DNA of 64,000 nt from Bosea sp. Tri-49 (GCF_003952665.1 NZ_CP017946.1:620001-684000), one strand, 5' to 3'; counted from the first letter of the stretch, positions 10,425-20,655 are shown. The notes: a model not told the origin generated them from the letters alone. Numbers and translations are program-made.

Positions 10425-10835
10425 TTAGAACGAGGCGCGGGCCGGCTTGAGGATCAGCCCGACCGATTGCTGGCTGAAGCTGCGCTTATAGGCTTCGGCG
10501 ATGGCGGCGAGCTTATCGCGATTCCCTGCCTCGTCCGAGGTTGTGATCAGCACGAGCTTGCTCGGCTCGCGGATCAGCATGCCGCGTTCGCGGTCACGAT
10601 ATTGCCCGCTGGCGTCGAGGATGGTGAGCCCATCGGGGAAGCGCGGCGTCACCTCCGCATCGACGAAGCGGCGGAAGGCGGCTTCGCTGACGCCGACGCG
10701 GTCGCCGATCTTGCGGCCGAAGAGCAGTTCGGCCGAGAGCATGGCTTGCTGGCCGGGTGCGCAGGCCTGCGGCGCGAAGCTGGCGCAGCCAGTGAGCGAG
10801 CCCGCCAGGAGAAGCGCAAAGCCGAGTCGGATCAT
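10425..10835 (-). CDS. DUF3574 lipoprotein
   Basis: A 136-residue predicted lipoprotein. The N-terminal signal MIRLGFALLLAGSLTGCAS ends in the lipobox LTGC, so the mature protein should be lipid-anchored at Cys17. The remainder matches the DUF3574 family: a region AELLFGRKIGDRVGVSE, DAEVTPRFPDGLTILDASGQ and the helix KLAAIAEAYKRSFSQQSVG. No function is known for the family. It stands alone between a transporter gene and a dadA-like gene. Confidence 0.85.
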   Translation of the reverse strand: MIRLGFALLLAGSLTGCASFAPQACAPGQQAMLSAELLFGRKIGDRVGVSEAAFRRFVDAEVTPRFPDGLTILDASGQYRDRERGMLIREPSKLVLITTSDEAGNRDKLAAIAEAYKRSFSQQSVGLILKPARASF

Positions 10836-10912
10836 GACGTTGTTCCTGCGGGCTGAGAGGTCGATTCAGCCGTTTGAAGAACTGATTCAAGCCTAGCGCC
10901 AGTACACCCCTT

Positions 10913-12145
10913 TCAGAAGCGCTGGGGGCTGAAATGGCCGAGGTCGATCGCGGGTTGGCGGCCGGCGATCAGCGCGGCTACGAGATCGGCCGTCGCGGTC
11001 GACTGGGTCATGCCGTAATGGCCGTGGCCGAAGGTATAGACGACATTCGGATTGCGGCTCGCCTTGCCGATCACCGGGAGCGAATCCGGCAGCGAAGGCC
11101 GGAATCCCATCCAGAGGCGGCCACTGTCGAAGGCCGGCAGCCCGTCGACCAGTGTCGCCGCCTTGTCGTAGAGCGCCTTGGTGCGGGCATGGTTCGGCGC
11201 TGCTTGCAAGCCCCCGAACTCGACGGCGCCGCCGATGCGCAGGCCGCTTTCGAGGGGCGTCATGACGAAGCCGTGGTCCTTGAAGCCGACCGGGCGGCTG
11301 GTCAGGCCGGTGACGCCTGGGAAGCTGACATTATAGCCGCGCTCGGTGTCGAGCGGGATGTTGTCACCCATGGCCGCCGCCAGCGGCTTCGACCAGGCGC
11401 CGGTCGCGACGATGACACGATCGACCACACGCTGCCAGCCGTCCGGGCCGACCAGGGCAGGGCGCTCGCCCATCGAGATATTGTTGACCTCGGCCTTCTC
11501 GAATGTGGCGCCGCGCGCCAGCGCAGCTTCGAACAGCGCCATGGTGAGGGCGAGCGGATCGCTGATATGGGCGGCGTCGGAATGGAAGGCGGCGCCGGCG
11601 AAGCAGTCCTTCAGCGCCGGCTCCATCTGGCGCAGTTCCTGCGGCCCGAGCATGTCGACGGCGATGCCGGCGGCGCGCTGACGCCGGGCGAGTTCTTCGA
11701 GGCCGGCGGTGTCGTGGTAATCGCGATAGGTATAGAGCGCGCCGCGGCGGTGGATATGGTTGCTGATCCCGGCCTTCTCGGCGCGCGCCAGCCAGGCTGG
11801 CAGCGCCAGTTGCTGGATGGCGATGATGCCGGCGATCGAGCGCTCATAGGCGGCGGGGCGGGCCGCGAGCAGGAAGCGCGCGAGCCAAGGCAGCAATTGC
11901 GGGAGATAGCCGAGGCGGATCGCCAATGGCCCAAGCGGATCGAGCAGGAAGCCAGGCACCTTGCGGAGCATGTTCGGGCTGGCGATCGGCAGCACGTCGG
12001 TATGCGCGATGATGCCGGCATTGCCGCGCGAAGGGCCGAAGGCCGGCCCCTCCTTATCGACGATCAGGACCTCGTGGTCCTCGTCGAGCAAAGCATGGGC
12101 GGTGGCCGTGCCGACGATGCCGGCGCCGATGATCGCGATCTTCAT
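10913..12145 (-). CDS. dadA: D-amino acid dehydrogenase (DadA-like)
   Basis: A 410-residue FAD oxidoreductase beginning KIAIIGAGIVGTATAHALL (Rossmann FAD motif), with PSRGNAGIIAHTDVLPIASP and the C-terminal FAD contact FRPSLPDSLPVIGKAS followed by GHGHYGMTQSTATA. This matches the DadA group that oxidatively deaminates D-amino acids at the membrane. Its start overlaps the stop of the upstream cupin gene (ATGA, 12142-12145), so translation is coupled. The divergent GntR regulator and its palindrome probably control the pair. The precise substrate (D-amino acid, hydroxyproline isomer or similar) is not determined by sequence. Confidence 0.85.
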   Translation of the reverse strand: MKIAIIGAGIVGTATAHALLDEDHEVLIVDKEGPAFGPSRGNAGIIAHTDVLPIASPNMLRKVPGFLLDPLGPLAIRLGYLPQLLPWLARFLLAARPAAYERSIAGIIAIQQLALPAWLARAEKAGISNHIHRRGALYTYRDYHDTAGLEELARRQRAAGIAVDMLGPQELRQMEPALKDCFAGAAFHSDAAHISDPLALTMALFEAALARGATFEKAEVNNISMGERPALVGPDGWQRVVDRVIVATGAWSKPLAAAMGDNIPLDTERGYNVSFPGVTGLTSRPVGFKDHGFVMTPLESGLRIGGAVEFGGLQAAPNHARTKALYDKAATLVDGLPAFDSGRLWMGFRPSLPDSLPVIGKASRNPNVVYTFGHGHYGMTQSTATADLVAALIAGRQPAIDLGHFSPQRF

Positions 12146-12480
12146 GTGGTGGGCAGGGCCTCGGGCAGGAGCTTGAGCGCGGCCGGCTGCTTCACCTCGA
12201 TCTCGACGAAGGCGATCGGGTGGGGCGAACCGTTCATCACGTCGTGCTGGATGCCGGCCTGACGCATATAGGCCTGCCCCTGTGCGAGCGGCACGTCGGT
12301 CTCCTTGGCTCCGTCATGGATGCGCAAGGTGCCGGAGACCAGCATAATGACGAAATAGGGCCAGCCATGGCTGTGCCAGCCGGTCACCGCGCCCGGCTCG
12401 AAATCCCAGCGCGTGATCCGGACCGCGTCGTCGTCCTGCTGGAGCGTGGCGACGGCGGGGATCGTGCAGGCGAACGCCAT
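12142..12480 (-). CDS. Cupin-domain protein
   Basis: A 112-residue single-domain cupin. The metal-binding motif 1 is visible as GAVTGWHSHGWPYFVIMLVSG (His residues of HSH plus later glutamate-like position) and motif 2 as GIQHDVMNGSPHP. It is probably a small cytoplasmic enzyme or ligand-binding partner of the dehydrogenase. I prefer the ATG at 12478-12480 because a GGAGG sequence sits five bases before it; a start four codons earlier (12492) is possible. Its stop overlaps the dadA start, indicating one operon. Confidence 0.8.
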   Translation of the reverse strand: MAFACTIPAVATLQQDDDAVRITRWDFEPGAVTGWHSHGWPYFVIMLVSGTLRIHDGAKETDVPLAQGQAYMRQAGIQHDVMNGSPHPIAFVEIEVKQPAALKLLPEALPTT

Positions 12481-12554
12481 GTCGGCCTCCATTCGCGGGA
12501 TTTTTTAACCGCTGATCGGCCGGCTTGCCTGCCTTGCGGTCCTGTTGAAAGTTC

Positions 12555-12564
12555 TGATATATCA
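12555..12564. promoter_or_regulatory. Candidate GntR operator (TGATATATCA)
   Basis: A perfect 10-bp palindrome, TGATATATCA, lies between the divergent cupin-dadA operon and the GntR gene, followed by a second half-like ATGATATC. Sites of this shape are typical for FCD-type GntR regulators. A one-mismatch copy (TGATATATCT) occurs at 13291-13300, after the regulator gene. Auto- and divergent regulation is inferred. Confidence 0.6.
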
Positions 12565-12601
12565 ATGATATCCGGTGCGTCAAGCATCGCTGGTGCTGCC
12601 C

Positions 12602-13267
12602 ATGACCGAGGATGCCATCGGCGTTCGCGCCACCGCCAGCTTGTCGGATCTGGCCTATCGCCGCCTCGAAGAGGCGATTGTGACCCTGTCCCTGCGGCCG
12701 GGCGCGGTACTGACCGAGGCGCAGATGATCGATCTCGTCGGGGTCGGCCGGACGCCGGTGCGCGAGGCGCTGATCCGGCTGGCGCAGCAGGGGCTGGTCG
12801 AGATCCTGCCGCGCAAGGGAGTCGTGGTCACGGCCATAGACGCGATCGACGTGATGGCGGCGCTCGACGCGCGCGAGGTGCTGGAGCGCCTGATCGCGGT
12901 GGAGGCGGCAAAGCGGGCCGGACCGGCCGAGCGCAGCGCCATCCTCGCCAAGGCGCGGGCGATGCGCGAGGCGGCGCAGGCCAATGACGTCAACGCCTAT
13001 ATGCGCCTCGACAAGGAGCTCGACGCACTGGTCGCCGCGGCGGCGCGCAGTCCCTATGCCAGCCGGGCCGTTGAGCCGCTGCAAGCGCTGATCCGCCGGG
13101 CCTGGTATTTCTTCGACCGGCAGATCGACCTCGGGCCAGCCGCGAACCATCATGTCATCCTGGCCCAGGCGCTGGTCGCGGGTGAGCCGGGCGCCGCCGC
13201 GGAAGCGAGCGATGCGCTGATGCGCCATCTGCGTACGGGATTGCTGGCAGCGCTGCAGCGCGAATGA
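12602..13267 (+). CDS. GntR-family transcriptional regulator (FCD type)
   Basis: A 221-residue regulator. The N-terminal winged helix-turn-helix is clear: LSDLAYRRLEEAIVTLSLRP, then VGVGRTPVREALIRLAQQGL, then VEILPRKGVVVT. The all-helical C-terminal effector domain (about residues 85-215) is of the FCD class, with DAREVLERLIAVEAAKRA and a late H..LAQAL segment containing metal- or ligand-binding histidines. I start at the ATG at 12602; an upstream GTG would overlap the operator region. It is divergent from the cupin-dadA operon and probably represses it in response to a substrate or product. Confidence 0.88.
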   Translation: MTEDAIGVRATASLSDLAYRRLEEAIVTLSLRPGAVLTEAQMIDLVGVGRTPVREALIRLAQQGLVEILPRKGVVVTAIDAIDVMAALDAREVLERLIAVEAAKRAGPAERSAILAKARAMREAAQANDVNAYMRLDKELDALVAAAARSPYASRAVEPLQALIRRAWYFFDRQIDLGPAANHHVILAQALVAGEPGAAAEASDALMRHLRTGLLAALQRE

Positions 13268-13290
13268 GCTGGGCTATCAACTGGCGGCGG

Positions 13291-13300
13291 TGATATATCT
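13291..13300. promoter_or_regulatory. Second GntR-like half-palindrome (TGATATATCT)
   Basis: Nine of ten bases match the palindrome at 12555-12564. It lies 23 bases after the GntR stop and about 100 bases before the flavin reductase start, so the same regulator may also act on the next gene. Chance occurrence cannot be excluded. Confidence 0.4.
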
Positions 13301-13403
13301 TAACCTTGCGCCGGAAAGGGCCGTTATGTCGGCAATTGCTGAAACTGGCCTTTTACCCCTGCATGCTTAGATAAAACGCAGTACCCTCGCGCAGAGTTGG
13401 GCG

Positions 13404-13919
13404 ATGAACAACATGGTCGATGCCGCCTTACGCGCGTCGCGCCCCGAAGCGCAGGCCTTCCGCGAGGCAATGGCTGAGGTCGCGAGCGCGGCTCATATCG
13501 TGACGACGGTCGGCCCAGCCGGCCGCGCCGGGCTGACTGCGACCGCCGTCGCCTCTGTCTCGGATGCGCCGCCGACGGTGCTCGTCTGCATTGAGGCTGC
13601 CAGCCGCACGCTCGCTGCGATCGAGGAAAGCGGCATCTTCTGCGTGAACACGCTGGCGGCGGCCGACCACGAGCTTGCGTCTGTCTTCTCTGGCCAGGGA
13701 GGACTGACAGGAGAGGCGCGTTTCGCCGCCGGCGAATGGGGTGAACTCATCACTGGCGCGCCGGCGCTGGCGAGCGCACTCGCCAGTTTCGACTGCCGGG
13801 TGGCTGCGGTACACCGTGTCGCGACGCATCGCGTCGTGATCGGCCAGGTCGTGGCGCTCGGCGGCGGCGGCTCCGGGCCGGGGCTGGTCTATCGCCATCG
13901 CCGCTTCGGCGGCGTCTGA
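13404..13919 (+). CDS. Flavin reductase family protein
   Basis: A 171-residue protein of the HpaC/FMN-binding split-barrel family. The diagnostic pattern is AHIVTTVGPAGRAGLTATAVASVSDAPPTVLVCIE, where a flavin-binding TATAV.S.SDAPP segment is followed by a hydrophobic strand, then FCVNTLAAADHELASVFSG. Such enzymes reduce FMN or FAD with NAD(P)H for a partner monooxygenase. No monooxygenase gene is next to it, but a PcaB-type lyase gene is convergent. A TGATATATCT site precedes it, so it may belong to the GntR regulon. Confidence 0.85.
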   Translation: MNNMVDAALRASRPEAQAFREAMAEVASAAHIVTTVGPAGRAGLTATAVASVSDAPPTVLVCIEAASRTLAAIEESGIFCVNTLAAADHELASVFSGQGGLTGEARFAAGEWGELITGAPALASALASFDCRVAAVHRVATHRVVIGQVVALGGGGSGPGLVYRHRRFGGV

Positions 13920-13988
13920 AGCCTATCTCGCTACGCCTCGACCGTGATCTCGCTGCTTTGGCCGCGATCGCACGCCCGTGGGCGGAGC

Positions 13989-15359
13989 TCAGCCATTGCC
14001 GCTCATATATTCCCGCTCCTCCTCATAGAGCACGAGGATACGGTCGATGATGGCGTCGGTCGCGCCGCGATAGGTCGTTGGGTCGAACAGATCGTCGAGT
14101 TCTTCAGGTGAAAGCTTGCCGGCGAGCGTTGGATGGTCGGCGAGGACATCCCTGAGATGGCGGCCGCTGGCGATGCAGTCGCGGCTGGCCTCCTCAAGCA
14201 GGTGATGCGCCTCGCCGCGGCTAATCGTCTGCGCGAGCGCCAGCGAGACGCGCTCGGCCATGACGAGCCCATTGGTCAGGTCGAGATTGTACTGCATCTG
14301 CTCGGGGAAGACCTGCAGCCCTTCGATCAGCGCGACCGCCTGGTTCAGGGCCGAGCCGGCGATCAGGAAAAGCTCGCGCAGCGTCGGCCATTCGGCGTGC
14401 CAGCCGCCCATGGCGCGCTCGTGCTCCTGCGGCATGGCGGCGAGCATGGTCGCGACCAGCCCTGGCGCGCGTTTCGATGCGGTGAGGATCAGCGTGCACA
14501 GCACCGGATTGCGCTTGTGCGGCATGGCGGAGGAGCCGCCCTTGCCGGGGGCTTCCGGCTCGGCGAGCTCGCCGATCTCGGTTTGCGCCATCAGCGCGAT
14601 ATCCTGTGCCATCTTGCCGAGATGGCCGAGAAGCAGGCCGAGCTCGGCCGCGATCCGGGCCGGGCGCCTGCGCTCGCTGTGCCATGGCACACGCACGGCG
14701 CCGATCGACGGCATGGTGCGGGCGAAGGCTTCCGACACGGTATCAGCCTTGTCGCCGAGCGAGGCGAGGCTGCCGGCCGCGCCGCCGAGCTGATGTGCGG
14801 CTTGGCCCCAGATCATGAAATCGTCATGGAAGGAGATGATGGGAGCGAGCCAGTTGGCGGCCTTGAGCCCGAAGGAGATCGGCACCGCATGCTGGAGGAA
14901 GGTGCGGCCGATCATCGGCGTGCGGCGATGTTCCCGGACCAGCCCGGCGAGCGCATGGGCGAGGCGTGCGGAGCGCGCCAGCAGCAATTCCCAGGCAGCG
15001 GAGTATTGCTGCGCGTGGCCTGAATCGACCACGTCCTGGCTGGTCGCGCCGTAATGCACCCATTTCGCCGCTTCGGCATCGACAGCTGCGACGCGGGCCG
15101 TCAGCGCCTTGACCAGGGGGATCGCCGGATTGCCGGCAAGGGTCGCGGCCCTGCCGATCGCGGCGATGTCGTAGAGCTCGGCCCGGCATTGGGCGGCGAT
15201 CGCCTCGACCGCAGCGCCCGGAACGATGCCGGCTTCTGCCTCGGCTCGGGCGAGCGCGGCTTCGAAATCGAGCATGCCCTGTAGCGCGGCGCGATCATCG
15301 AGCAGTGCCGCCATCTCCCGGTCGGCGAAGAGCTCGCCATAGAGCCCGCCATCAGCCAT
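13989..15359 (-). CDS. pcaB: 3-carboxy-cis,cis-muconate cycloisomerase-like lyase
   Basis: A 456-residue member of the fumarase/aspartase superfamily. The superfamily loop GGSSAMPHKRNP is present, with GATSQDVVDSGHAQQ and GRTFLQHAVPISFGLKAANW supplying other active-site parts. The start LYGELFADREMAALLDDRAALQGMLDFE fits PcaB better than adenylosuccinate or argininosuccinate lyases. PcaB cycloisomerises 3-carboxymuconate in protocatechuate degradation. No other pca gene is nearby, so a related lyase reaction remains possible. I start at the ATG at 15357-15359; upstream codons do not resemble the family. Confidence 0.75.
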   Translation of the reverse strand: MADGGLYGELFADREMAALLDDRAALQGMLDFEAALARAEAEAGIVPGAAVEAIAAQCRAELYDIAAIGRAATLAGNPAIPLVKALTARVAAVDAEAAKWVHYGATSQDVVDSGHAQQYSAAWELLLARSARLAHALAGLVREHRRTPMIGRTFLQHAVPISFGLKAANWLAPIISFHDDFMIWGQAAHQLGGAAGSLASLGDKADTVSEAFARTMPSIGAVRVPWHSERRRPARIAAELGLLLGHLGKMAQDIALMAQTEIGELAEPEAPGKGGSSAMPHKRNPVLCTLILTASKRAPGLVATMLAAMPQEHERAMGGWHAEWPTLRELFLIAGSALNQAVALIEGLQVFPEQMQYNLDLTNGLVMAERVSLALAQTISRGEAHHLLEEASRDCIASGRHLRDVLADHPTLAGKLSPEELDDLFDPTTYRGATDAIIDRILVLYEEEREYMSGNG

Positions 15360-15526
15360 GTCCGGACGCACCTTCCTGCGAAGCGGTTGTTGCAACCCAC
15401 ATCCCAGCTTCATCCCCTTGTGCGCGCCGGTGCTTTCCGGCCATGGATCAGGCGAACTTGGATAGACCCGAGGCCGGTCCGCCTGCAACATGCCAGCGGC
15501 CCGGGAAAACGGTGAGGAGCGACGCC

Positions 15527-15979
15527 ATGGCGATGACGATGAACGGCGAGGTGACGCTGCCCGCGGCCAAGCAGGTGGTCTGGGAGAAGCTCAACGACGC
15601 CGAGGTGCTGAAGGCCTGCATTCCCGGCTGCGAGCAGCTTGCCAAGGACGACGACACGCATTTCTCGGCGGTGGTGAAGGTCAAGCTTGGCCCGGTCAAG
15701 GCGACCTTCAAGGGCAAGGTCGAATTGCAGGATCTCGATCCGCCGAACGGCTACCGCATCGTCGGCGAGGGCGAGGGCGGCATTGCCGGCTTCGCCAAGG
15801 GCGGCGCCAAGGTCATGCTCGACGATGCCGAGGGCGGGCAGACTGTGCTGCGCTACGAGGTCGAGGCGCAGGTCGGGGGTAAGCTGATGCAGCTCGGCTC
15901 GCGTCTGATCGACTCGGTCTCGAAGAAGCTGGCCGACGAATTCTTCGCCAATTTCGCCAAGGCGGTCAGCGAAGGCTGA
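15527..15979 (+). CDS. coxG: CoxG-like SRPBCC protein
   Basis: A 150-residue SRPBCC-fold protein of the CO dehydrogenase subunit G group. It reads MNGEVTLPAAKQVVWEKLND, then LKACIPGCEQLAKD, and contains FSAVVKVKLGPVKATFKGKV, all typical of CoxG. In carboxidotrophs CoxG is thought to help anchor the dehydrogenase at the inner membrane; here no membrane segment is evident, so it is the short form. The ATG at 15527 has an upstream GAGGAG. It stands just before the cox structural genes, separated by a chemoreceptor gene on the other strand. Confidence 0.85.
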   Translation: MAMTMNGEVTLPAAKQVVWEKLNDAEVLKACIPGCEQLAKDDDTHFSAVVKVKLGPVKATFKGKVELQDLDPPNGYRIVGEGEGGIAGFAKGGAKVMLDDAEGGQTVLRYEVEAQVGGKLMQLGSRLIDSVSKKLADEFFANFAKAVSEG

Positions 15980-15982
15980 CGC

Positions 15983-17386
15983 TCAGGAGGCCTTGCGCAG
16001 TGCGGCGAGCGCCTCGCTGACGGTCGCTTCTGCTGCACCGACCTGAAGCGCGATGTCGGCGGCCGCGGCATTGGCGCGTTCCAGTGCCTTCTCGGTTTTG
16101 CCGAGGCTGTCATTGACGCGGGTCGCGCTGTCGATCGCCTCGTCCGAACCGTGCGCGACCTCGGCAGCATGCCGGGCGATGCCGCCGGTGACGCTGCTCT
16201 GCTGGGCGACAGCGTCCGAGATCGCTTCGGAATCCGCCTTGATCTCGCCGATCGTCGTGCCGATCGAAGTGGCGCGGACGCTGCAGGCTTCGGCGCTCGC
16301 CGAGAGCTCGGCGATCTGCGTTGCGATCTCCTGCGTGGCCGAGGCTGTCTGTGTTGCGAGCGACTTCACTTCGGCCGCGACCACGGCAAAGCCGCGGCCG
16401 GATTCGCCGGCGCGAGCCGCCTCGATGGTGGCGTTGAGGGCAAGCAGATTGGTCTGTGCGGCGATGTCGGCGATCATGCCCACCACGGTCTCGATGCTGC
16501 GGGTGACGTCGCGCAATCGAGCGATTGCGCCGTCCATCGCCTGCGCGTCGGCGACGGCGCGATTAGCGATCTCGAGGCTCTGGCGGGCGCGCTGGCCGAT
16601 CTCGGCGATGTTTGCCGACATCTCTTCGGTCGCCGCCGCGGTCTGCATGGCCTTCTCCCGCACCAGCAGCGAGGTTTGAGCGACGGAGCCGACCTGGCCC
16701 TTGATGAAGCTGGTTGCCGCCGAAGTCTCGCCGGCCGTGTCGACGAACAACTCGACCGCGTTGCTGATTGCGGTGTCGAGCTTGCCGATGCGCGAGGTCA
16801 GCGTCGCGGCGACCTCGTCGAGCGCGACCCCGCGGCGCCGCGCTTCCGCCGCCTCGAACTCGCGGTCGAGCGACATCGCGGTGTTGACGTCATAGGTCAG
16901 TACCCGTTCGATGGTGAAGAGGTCGCGCGGGATGTCGCGTCGCGAGAAGACGAGTCGCGTCCGGCTCTCCTCCAGGATCATCCGGAACAGCGTGAAGGCG
17001 ATCGAGGCGCGGGCGCGGGCGCCGACCTGGCCGTGCCGCTCCAAAAGGGTGAGCCGTTCGAGCGAGTCGCAGTAGCCTTGATCGAAATCACCCTCGAACA
17101 GCAGGCGGAAATGGGCGGCTTCCGCCGCGAAAAGCTCGACTGAGACCGGTTCGACCGCCAGCTTCAGCATCGGGTGGATGGCGAAGGCGCGAGCGAAATC
17201 CTGCTCGACGAGGTCGACGATGACGCGATCGACGAGGGCCCGATAGCGGCGCAGGCGCTGACGCTGGCGCTCATCGAAGCCGATCGCGGTCAGGCGACGC
17301 TGGACGTGTTCGAGGATCGTGGCCAACCGCGCCATCCGTGAGCGCGACGATCGGAGATCGTCATTCCAACGGGAGATGTTGAGCAT
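15983..17386 (-). CDS. Globin-coupled methyl-accepting chemotaxis protein (HemAT-like)
   Basis: A 467-residue soluble chemoreceptor with no membrane segment. Residues about 30-170 match the globin-coupled sensor domain: [13 protein letters not shown], then a helix [20 protein letters not shown] in which His118 occupies the proximal heme-ligand position of HemAT-type proteins. The C-terminal half is a methyl-accepting signalling domain with the tip [20 protein letters not shown] and [15 protein letters not shown]. Its ligand would be a diatomic gas such as O2 or CO. It lies between coxG and coxSLM and is divergent from coxS, which suggests gas sensing linked to CO dehydrogenase, although this is inference. 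Four bases separate its stop from the coxG stop. Confidence 0.85.
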   Translation of the reverse strand: MLNISRWNDDLRSSRSRMARLATILEHVQRRLTAIGFDERQRQRLRRYRALVDRVIVDLVEQDFARAFAIHPMLKLAVEPVSVELFAAEAAHFRLLFEGDFDQGYCDSLERLTLLERHGQVGARARASIAFTLFRMILEESRTRLVFSRRDIPRDLFTIERVLTYDVNTAMSLDREFEAAEARRRGVALDEVAATLTSRIGKLDTAISNAVELFVDTAGETSAATSFIKGQVGSVAQTSLLVREKAMQTAAATEEMSANIAEIGQRARQSLEIANRAVADAQAMDGAIARLRDVTRSIETVVGMIADIAAQTNLLALNATIEAARAGESGRGFAVVAAEVKSLATQTASATQEIATQIAELSASAEACSVRATSIGTTIGEIKADSEAISDAVAQQSSVTGGIARHAAEVAHGSDEAIDSATRVNDSLGKTEKALERANAAAADIALQVGAAEATVSEALAALRKAS

Positions 17387-17442
17387 GCGTGGTTAAGATT
17401 CCGCAAAGGGTGCGCTCGTTGGCTGCGACCCTACCGAGTCTG

Positions 17443-17478
17443 GTTTTTGCATGTGGATCGTCAAAACCATGCAAAAAC
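17443..17478. promoter_or_regulatory. 11-bp inverted repeat upstream of the cox genes
   Basis: GTTTTTGCATG (17443-17453) and its exact complement CATGCAAAAAC (17468-17478) are separated by 14 bases. It lies in the 279-base divergent gap between the chemoreceptor and coxS, and is a plausible operator for a dimeric regulator. The bound factor is unknown. A -35-like TTGACC follows at about 17516. Confidence 0.5.
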
Positions 17479-17665
17479 GCCGCCAAACAGGCTCGTATTC
17501 AGCATGGCAGCCCGCTTGACCGCGGAAAATCCCGGGTCCACACTGCTTTTTGAAGTTGTTCCAAGGAAATTCTTCGCTAGCTCGTGATGAGCTGGCGAGC
17601 GAATCGCGCGGTCCTTCGAGATGTCGTGGGCCGCGCCGGAAAACAGGCTTTCGGAGGAGTGCCCC

Positions 17666-18166
<501 letters not shown>

Positions 18167-18274
18167 CAGTTTATCGCGGCTGCGCTCGGTCGAGACCGGC
18201 GTGGCCTTCTTCCGATGTGATCCCCGAAACATGCTGAGAGCGCCCGCCAAGAGGCGCCACGCCAGGAGGAATCC

Positions 18275-20638
18275 ATGTCCGCTACCGGAATCGGCGCTCC
18301 CGTCCGCCGCAAGGAAGACCATCGCTTCATTACCGGCCAGGGCCGCTATACCGACGATATCAACCGGCCGGGCCAGGCCCGCGCTTATTTCCTGCGCTCG
18401 CCGCACGCGCATGCCACGCTGAAGAAGATCGATACGAAGGTTGCCGCGGCGATGCCGGGCGTGCTCGGCATCTTCACCGGTGACGACCTTACCGCCGACA
18501 AGGTCGGTGGACTGATCTGCGGCTGGATGATCCACAACAAGGACGGCTCGCCGATGAGGGCCGGCCCGCATCCGGCGCTGGCCCAGGGCAAGGTCCGTTA
18601 TGTCGGCGACCACATTGCGGTCGTCGTCGCCGAGACGCTGGCTGAGGCGCGCGACGCGGCCGAGGCGATCGTCGTCGATTACGGCGTGCTGCCAGCGGTG
18701 GTCGACACGGCGACCGCAGCCAAGGCGAAGACGCAGGTCCATGACGAGGCGCCGGGCAACACGGTGTTCAACTGGCATCTCGGCGACAAGGGCGCCACCG
18801 AAGCGGCCTTCAAGGCGGCCAAGCACGTCACCAAGCTCGACATCGTCAACAACCGGCTGGTGCCGAACCCGATGGAGCCACGCGCTGCGGTCGGCGACTA
18901 CGACCAGGGCGAGGGCGCCTTCACGCTCTATACGACGAGCCAGAACCCGCATGTGGCGCGGCTGGTGCTCTCGGCCTTCATCGGCATCGCGCCGGAGAAC
19001 AAGCTCAGAGTGATCGCCCCGGATGTCGGCGGCGGCTTCGGCTCGAAGATCTTCATCTATGCCGAGGAGACGGTCTGCGTCTGGGCGGCGAAGAAGGTCG
19101 GCCGGCCGGTGAAATGGACCTCGGACCGGACCGAGGCCTTCCTCTCCGACGCGCATGGTCGCGACCATGTCACACATGCCGAGCTCGCCATGGACGGCGA
19201 CGGCAAGATGCTGGCGATGCGGGTCAAGACTACGGCCAATCTCGGCGCCTATCTCTCGACCTTCTCCTCCTCGGTGCCGACCTATCTCTATGCGCCGCTG
19301 CTGTCGGGCCAATACGATATCCCGGCGATCTATTGCGAGGTCGACGCGGTCTACACCAATACCGCGCCGGTCGATGCCTATAGGGGCGCAGGCCGACCCG
19401 AGGCCACCTTCGTGGTCGAGCGCCTCGTCGAGGTCGCAGCGCGCCAGCTCGGCAAGGACCCGGCCAAGTTCCGCACGCAGAACTTCATCCGGAAGTTCCC
19501 GCACCAGACGCCGGTGATCATGATGTACGACACCGGCAATTATGGCGCGGCGCTGAAGAAGGCGTTGGAGATCATTGATTACAAAGGCTTTCCGAAGCGC
19601 CGGCGCGATTCCGCCCGCAACGGCAAGCTGCGCGGCATCGGCTTCTCCGCCTATATCGAGGCCTGCGGCATCGCTCCGTCCGCGGCGGTGGGTTCGCTCG
19701 GCGCCGGCGTCGGCCTGTGGGAATCGGCTGAGGTCCGGGTCAATCCGATCGGCACGGTCGAGGTGCTGACCGGCTCGCACAGCCATGGCCAGGGCCATGA
19801 GACGACCTTCGCCCAGCTTGTCTCCGACCGGCTCGGCGTGCCCTTGGAGAACGTCTCGATCATCCATGGCGACACCGACAAGGTGCAGATGGGCATGGGC
19901 ACCTATGGCTCGCGCTCGGGCGCCGTCGGCATGTCGGCGATCTTCAAGGCGATCGACAAGGTGATCGCCAAGGGCAAGAAGGTCGCAGCCTATGTGCTGG
20001 AGGCCGACGAGGCCGATATCGACTTCAAGGACGGCAATTTCACCGTCAAGGGCACCGACCGAACGCTCGATTTCGGTTCCTGCGCGCTGCAGGCCTATGT
20101 CGCGCACAAGTTCAACGGTCAGGACCTCGAGCCGGGGCTGAAGGAGGGGGCGTTCTACGACCCGACCAACTTCACCTTCCCGGCCGGTGTCCATATCTGC
20201 GAGCTCGAGATCGATCCCGACACCGGCATCACCAGGATCGAGCGCTGGGCCGCGGTCGACGATTTCGGCAACGTCATCAACCCGATGATCGTCGAGGGCC
20301 AGGTCCATGGCGGCATCGCCCAGGGCGTCGGCCAGGCGCTGCTCGAAGGTGCCCGCTACAATGCCGACGGCCAGCTCGTCACCGCGAGCTTCATGGACTA
20401 CTGCATGCCGCGCGCCGACGATCTGCCGTCCTTCGAGGTCGGCATGACCGTGACGCCGTGCCCGTCGAACCCGCTGGGCATCAAGGGCTGCGGCGAGGCC
20501 GGCGCCATCGCCGCGCCGCCCGCGGTTATCAACGCCATCACCGACGCGCTCGGCCATGAGGACATCGCCATGCCGGCGACGCCGCAGGCCGTCTGGCGCG
20601 CCGCGCAGAAAACGCTCAGCCGCATGGCTGCCGAGTGA
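18275..20638 (+). CDS. coxL: Form II CO dehydrogenase-like molybdenum large subunit
   Basis: A 787-residue aldehyde/xanthine oxidase family large subunit. Motifs are [10 protein letters not shown] for the molybdopterin site, the active-site loop [14 protein letters not shown], and [15 protein letters not shown] with the catalytic glutamate. The AYRGAGR loop marks form II rather than AYXCSFR of form I, the proven CO oxidiser with its Mo-Cu centre. The enzyme thus probably oxidises CO poorly or acts on another small molecule. A strong AGGAGG site lies before the ATG. A 1054-codon antisense frame over this gene is a compositional shadow. Confidence 0.9.
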   Translation: MSATGIGAPVRRKEDHRFITGQGRYTDDINRPGQARAYFLRSPHAHATLKKIDTKVAAAMPGVLGIFTGDDLTADKVGGLICGWMIHNKDGSPMRAGPHPALAQGKVRYVGDHIAVVVAETLAEARDAAEAIVVDYGVLPAVVDTATAAKAKTQVHDEAPGNTVFNWHLGDKGATEAAFKAAKHVTKLDIVNNRLVPNPMEPRAAVGDYDQGEGAFTLYTTSQNPHVARLVLSAFIGIAPENKLRVIAPDVGGGFGSKIFIYAEETVCVWAAKKVGRPVKWTSDRTEAFLSDAHGRDHVTHAELAMDGDGKMLAMRVKTTANLGAYLSTFSSSVPTYLYAPLLSGQYDIPAIYCEVDAVYTNTAPVDAYRGAGRPEATFVVERLVEVAARQLGKDPAKFRTQNFIRKFPHQTPVIMMYDTGNYGAALKKALEIIDYKGFPKRRRDSARNGKLRGIGFSAYIEACGIAPSAAVGSLGAGVGLWESAEVRVNPIGTVEVLTGSHSHGQGHETTFAQLVSDRLGVPLENVSIIHGDTDKVQMGMGTYGSRSGAVGMSAIFKAIDKVIAKGKKVAAYVLEADEADIDFKDGNFTVKGTDRTLDFGSCALQAYVAHKFNGQDLEPGLKEGAFYDPTNFTFPAGVHICELEIDPDTGITRIERWAAVDDFGNVINPMIVEGQVHGGIAQGVGQALLEGARYNADGQLVTASFMDYCMPRADDLPSFEVGMTVTPCPSNPLGIKGCGEAGAIAAPPAVINAITDALGHEDIAMPATPQAVWRAAQKTLSRMAAE

Positions 20639-20655
20639 TCTGAAAGGACGAGACG

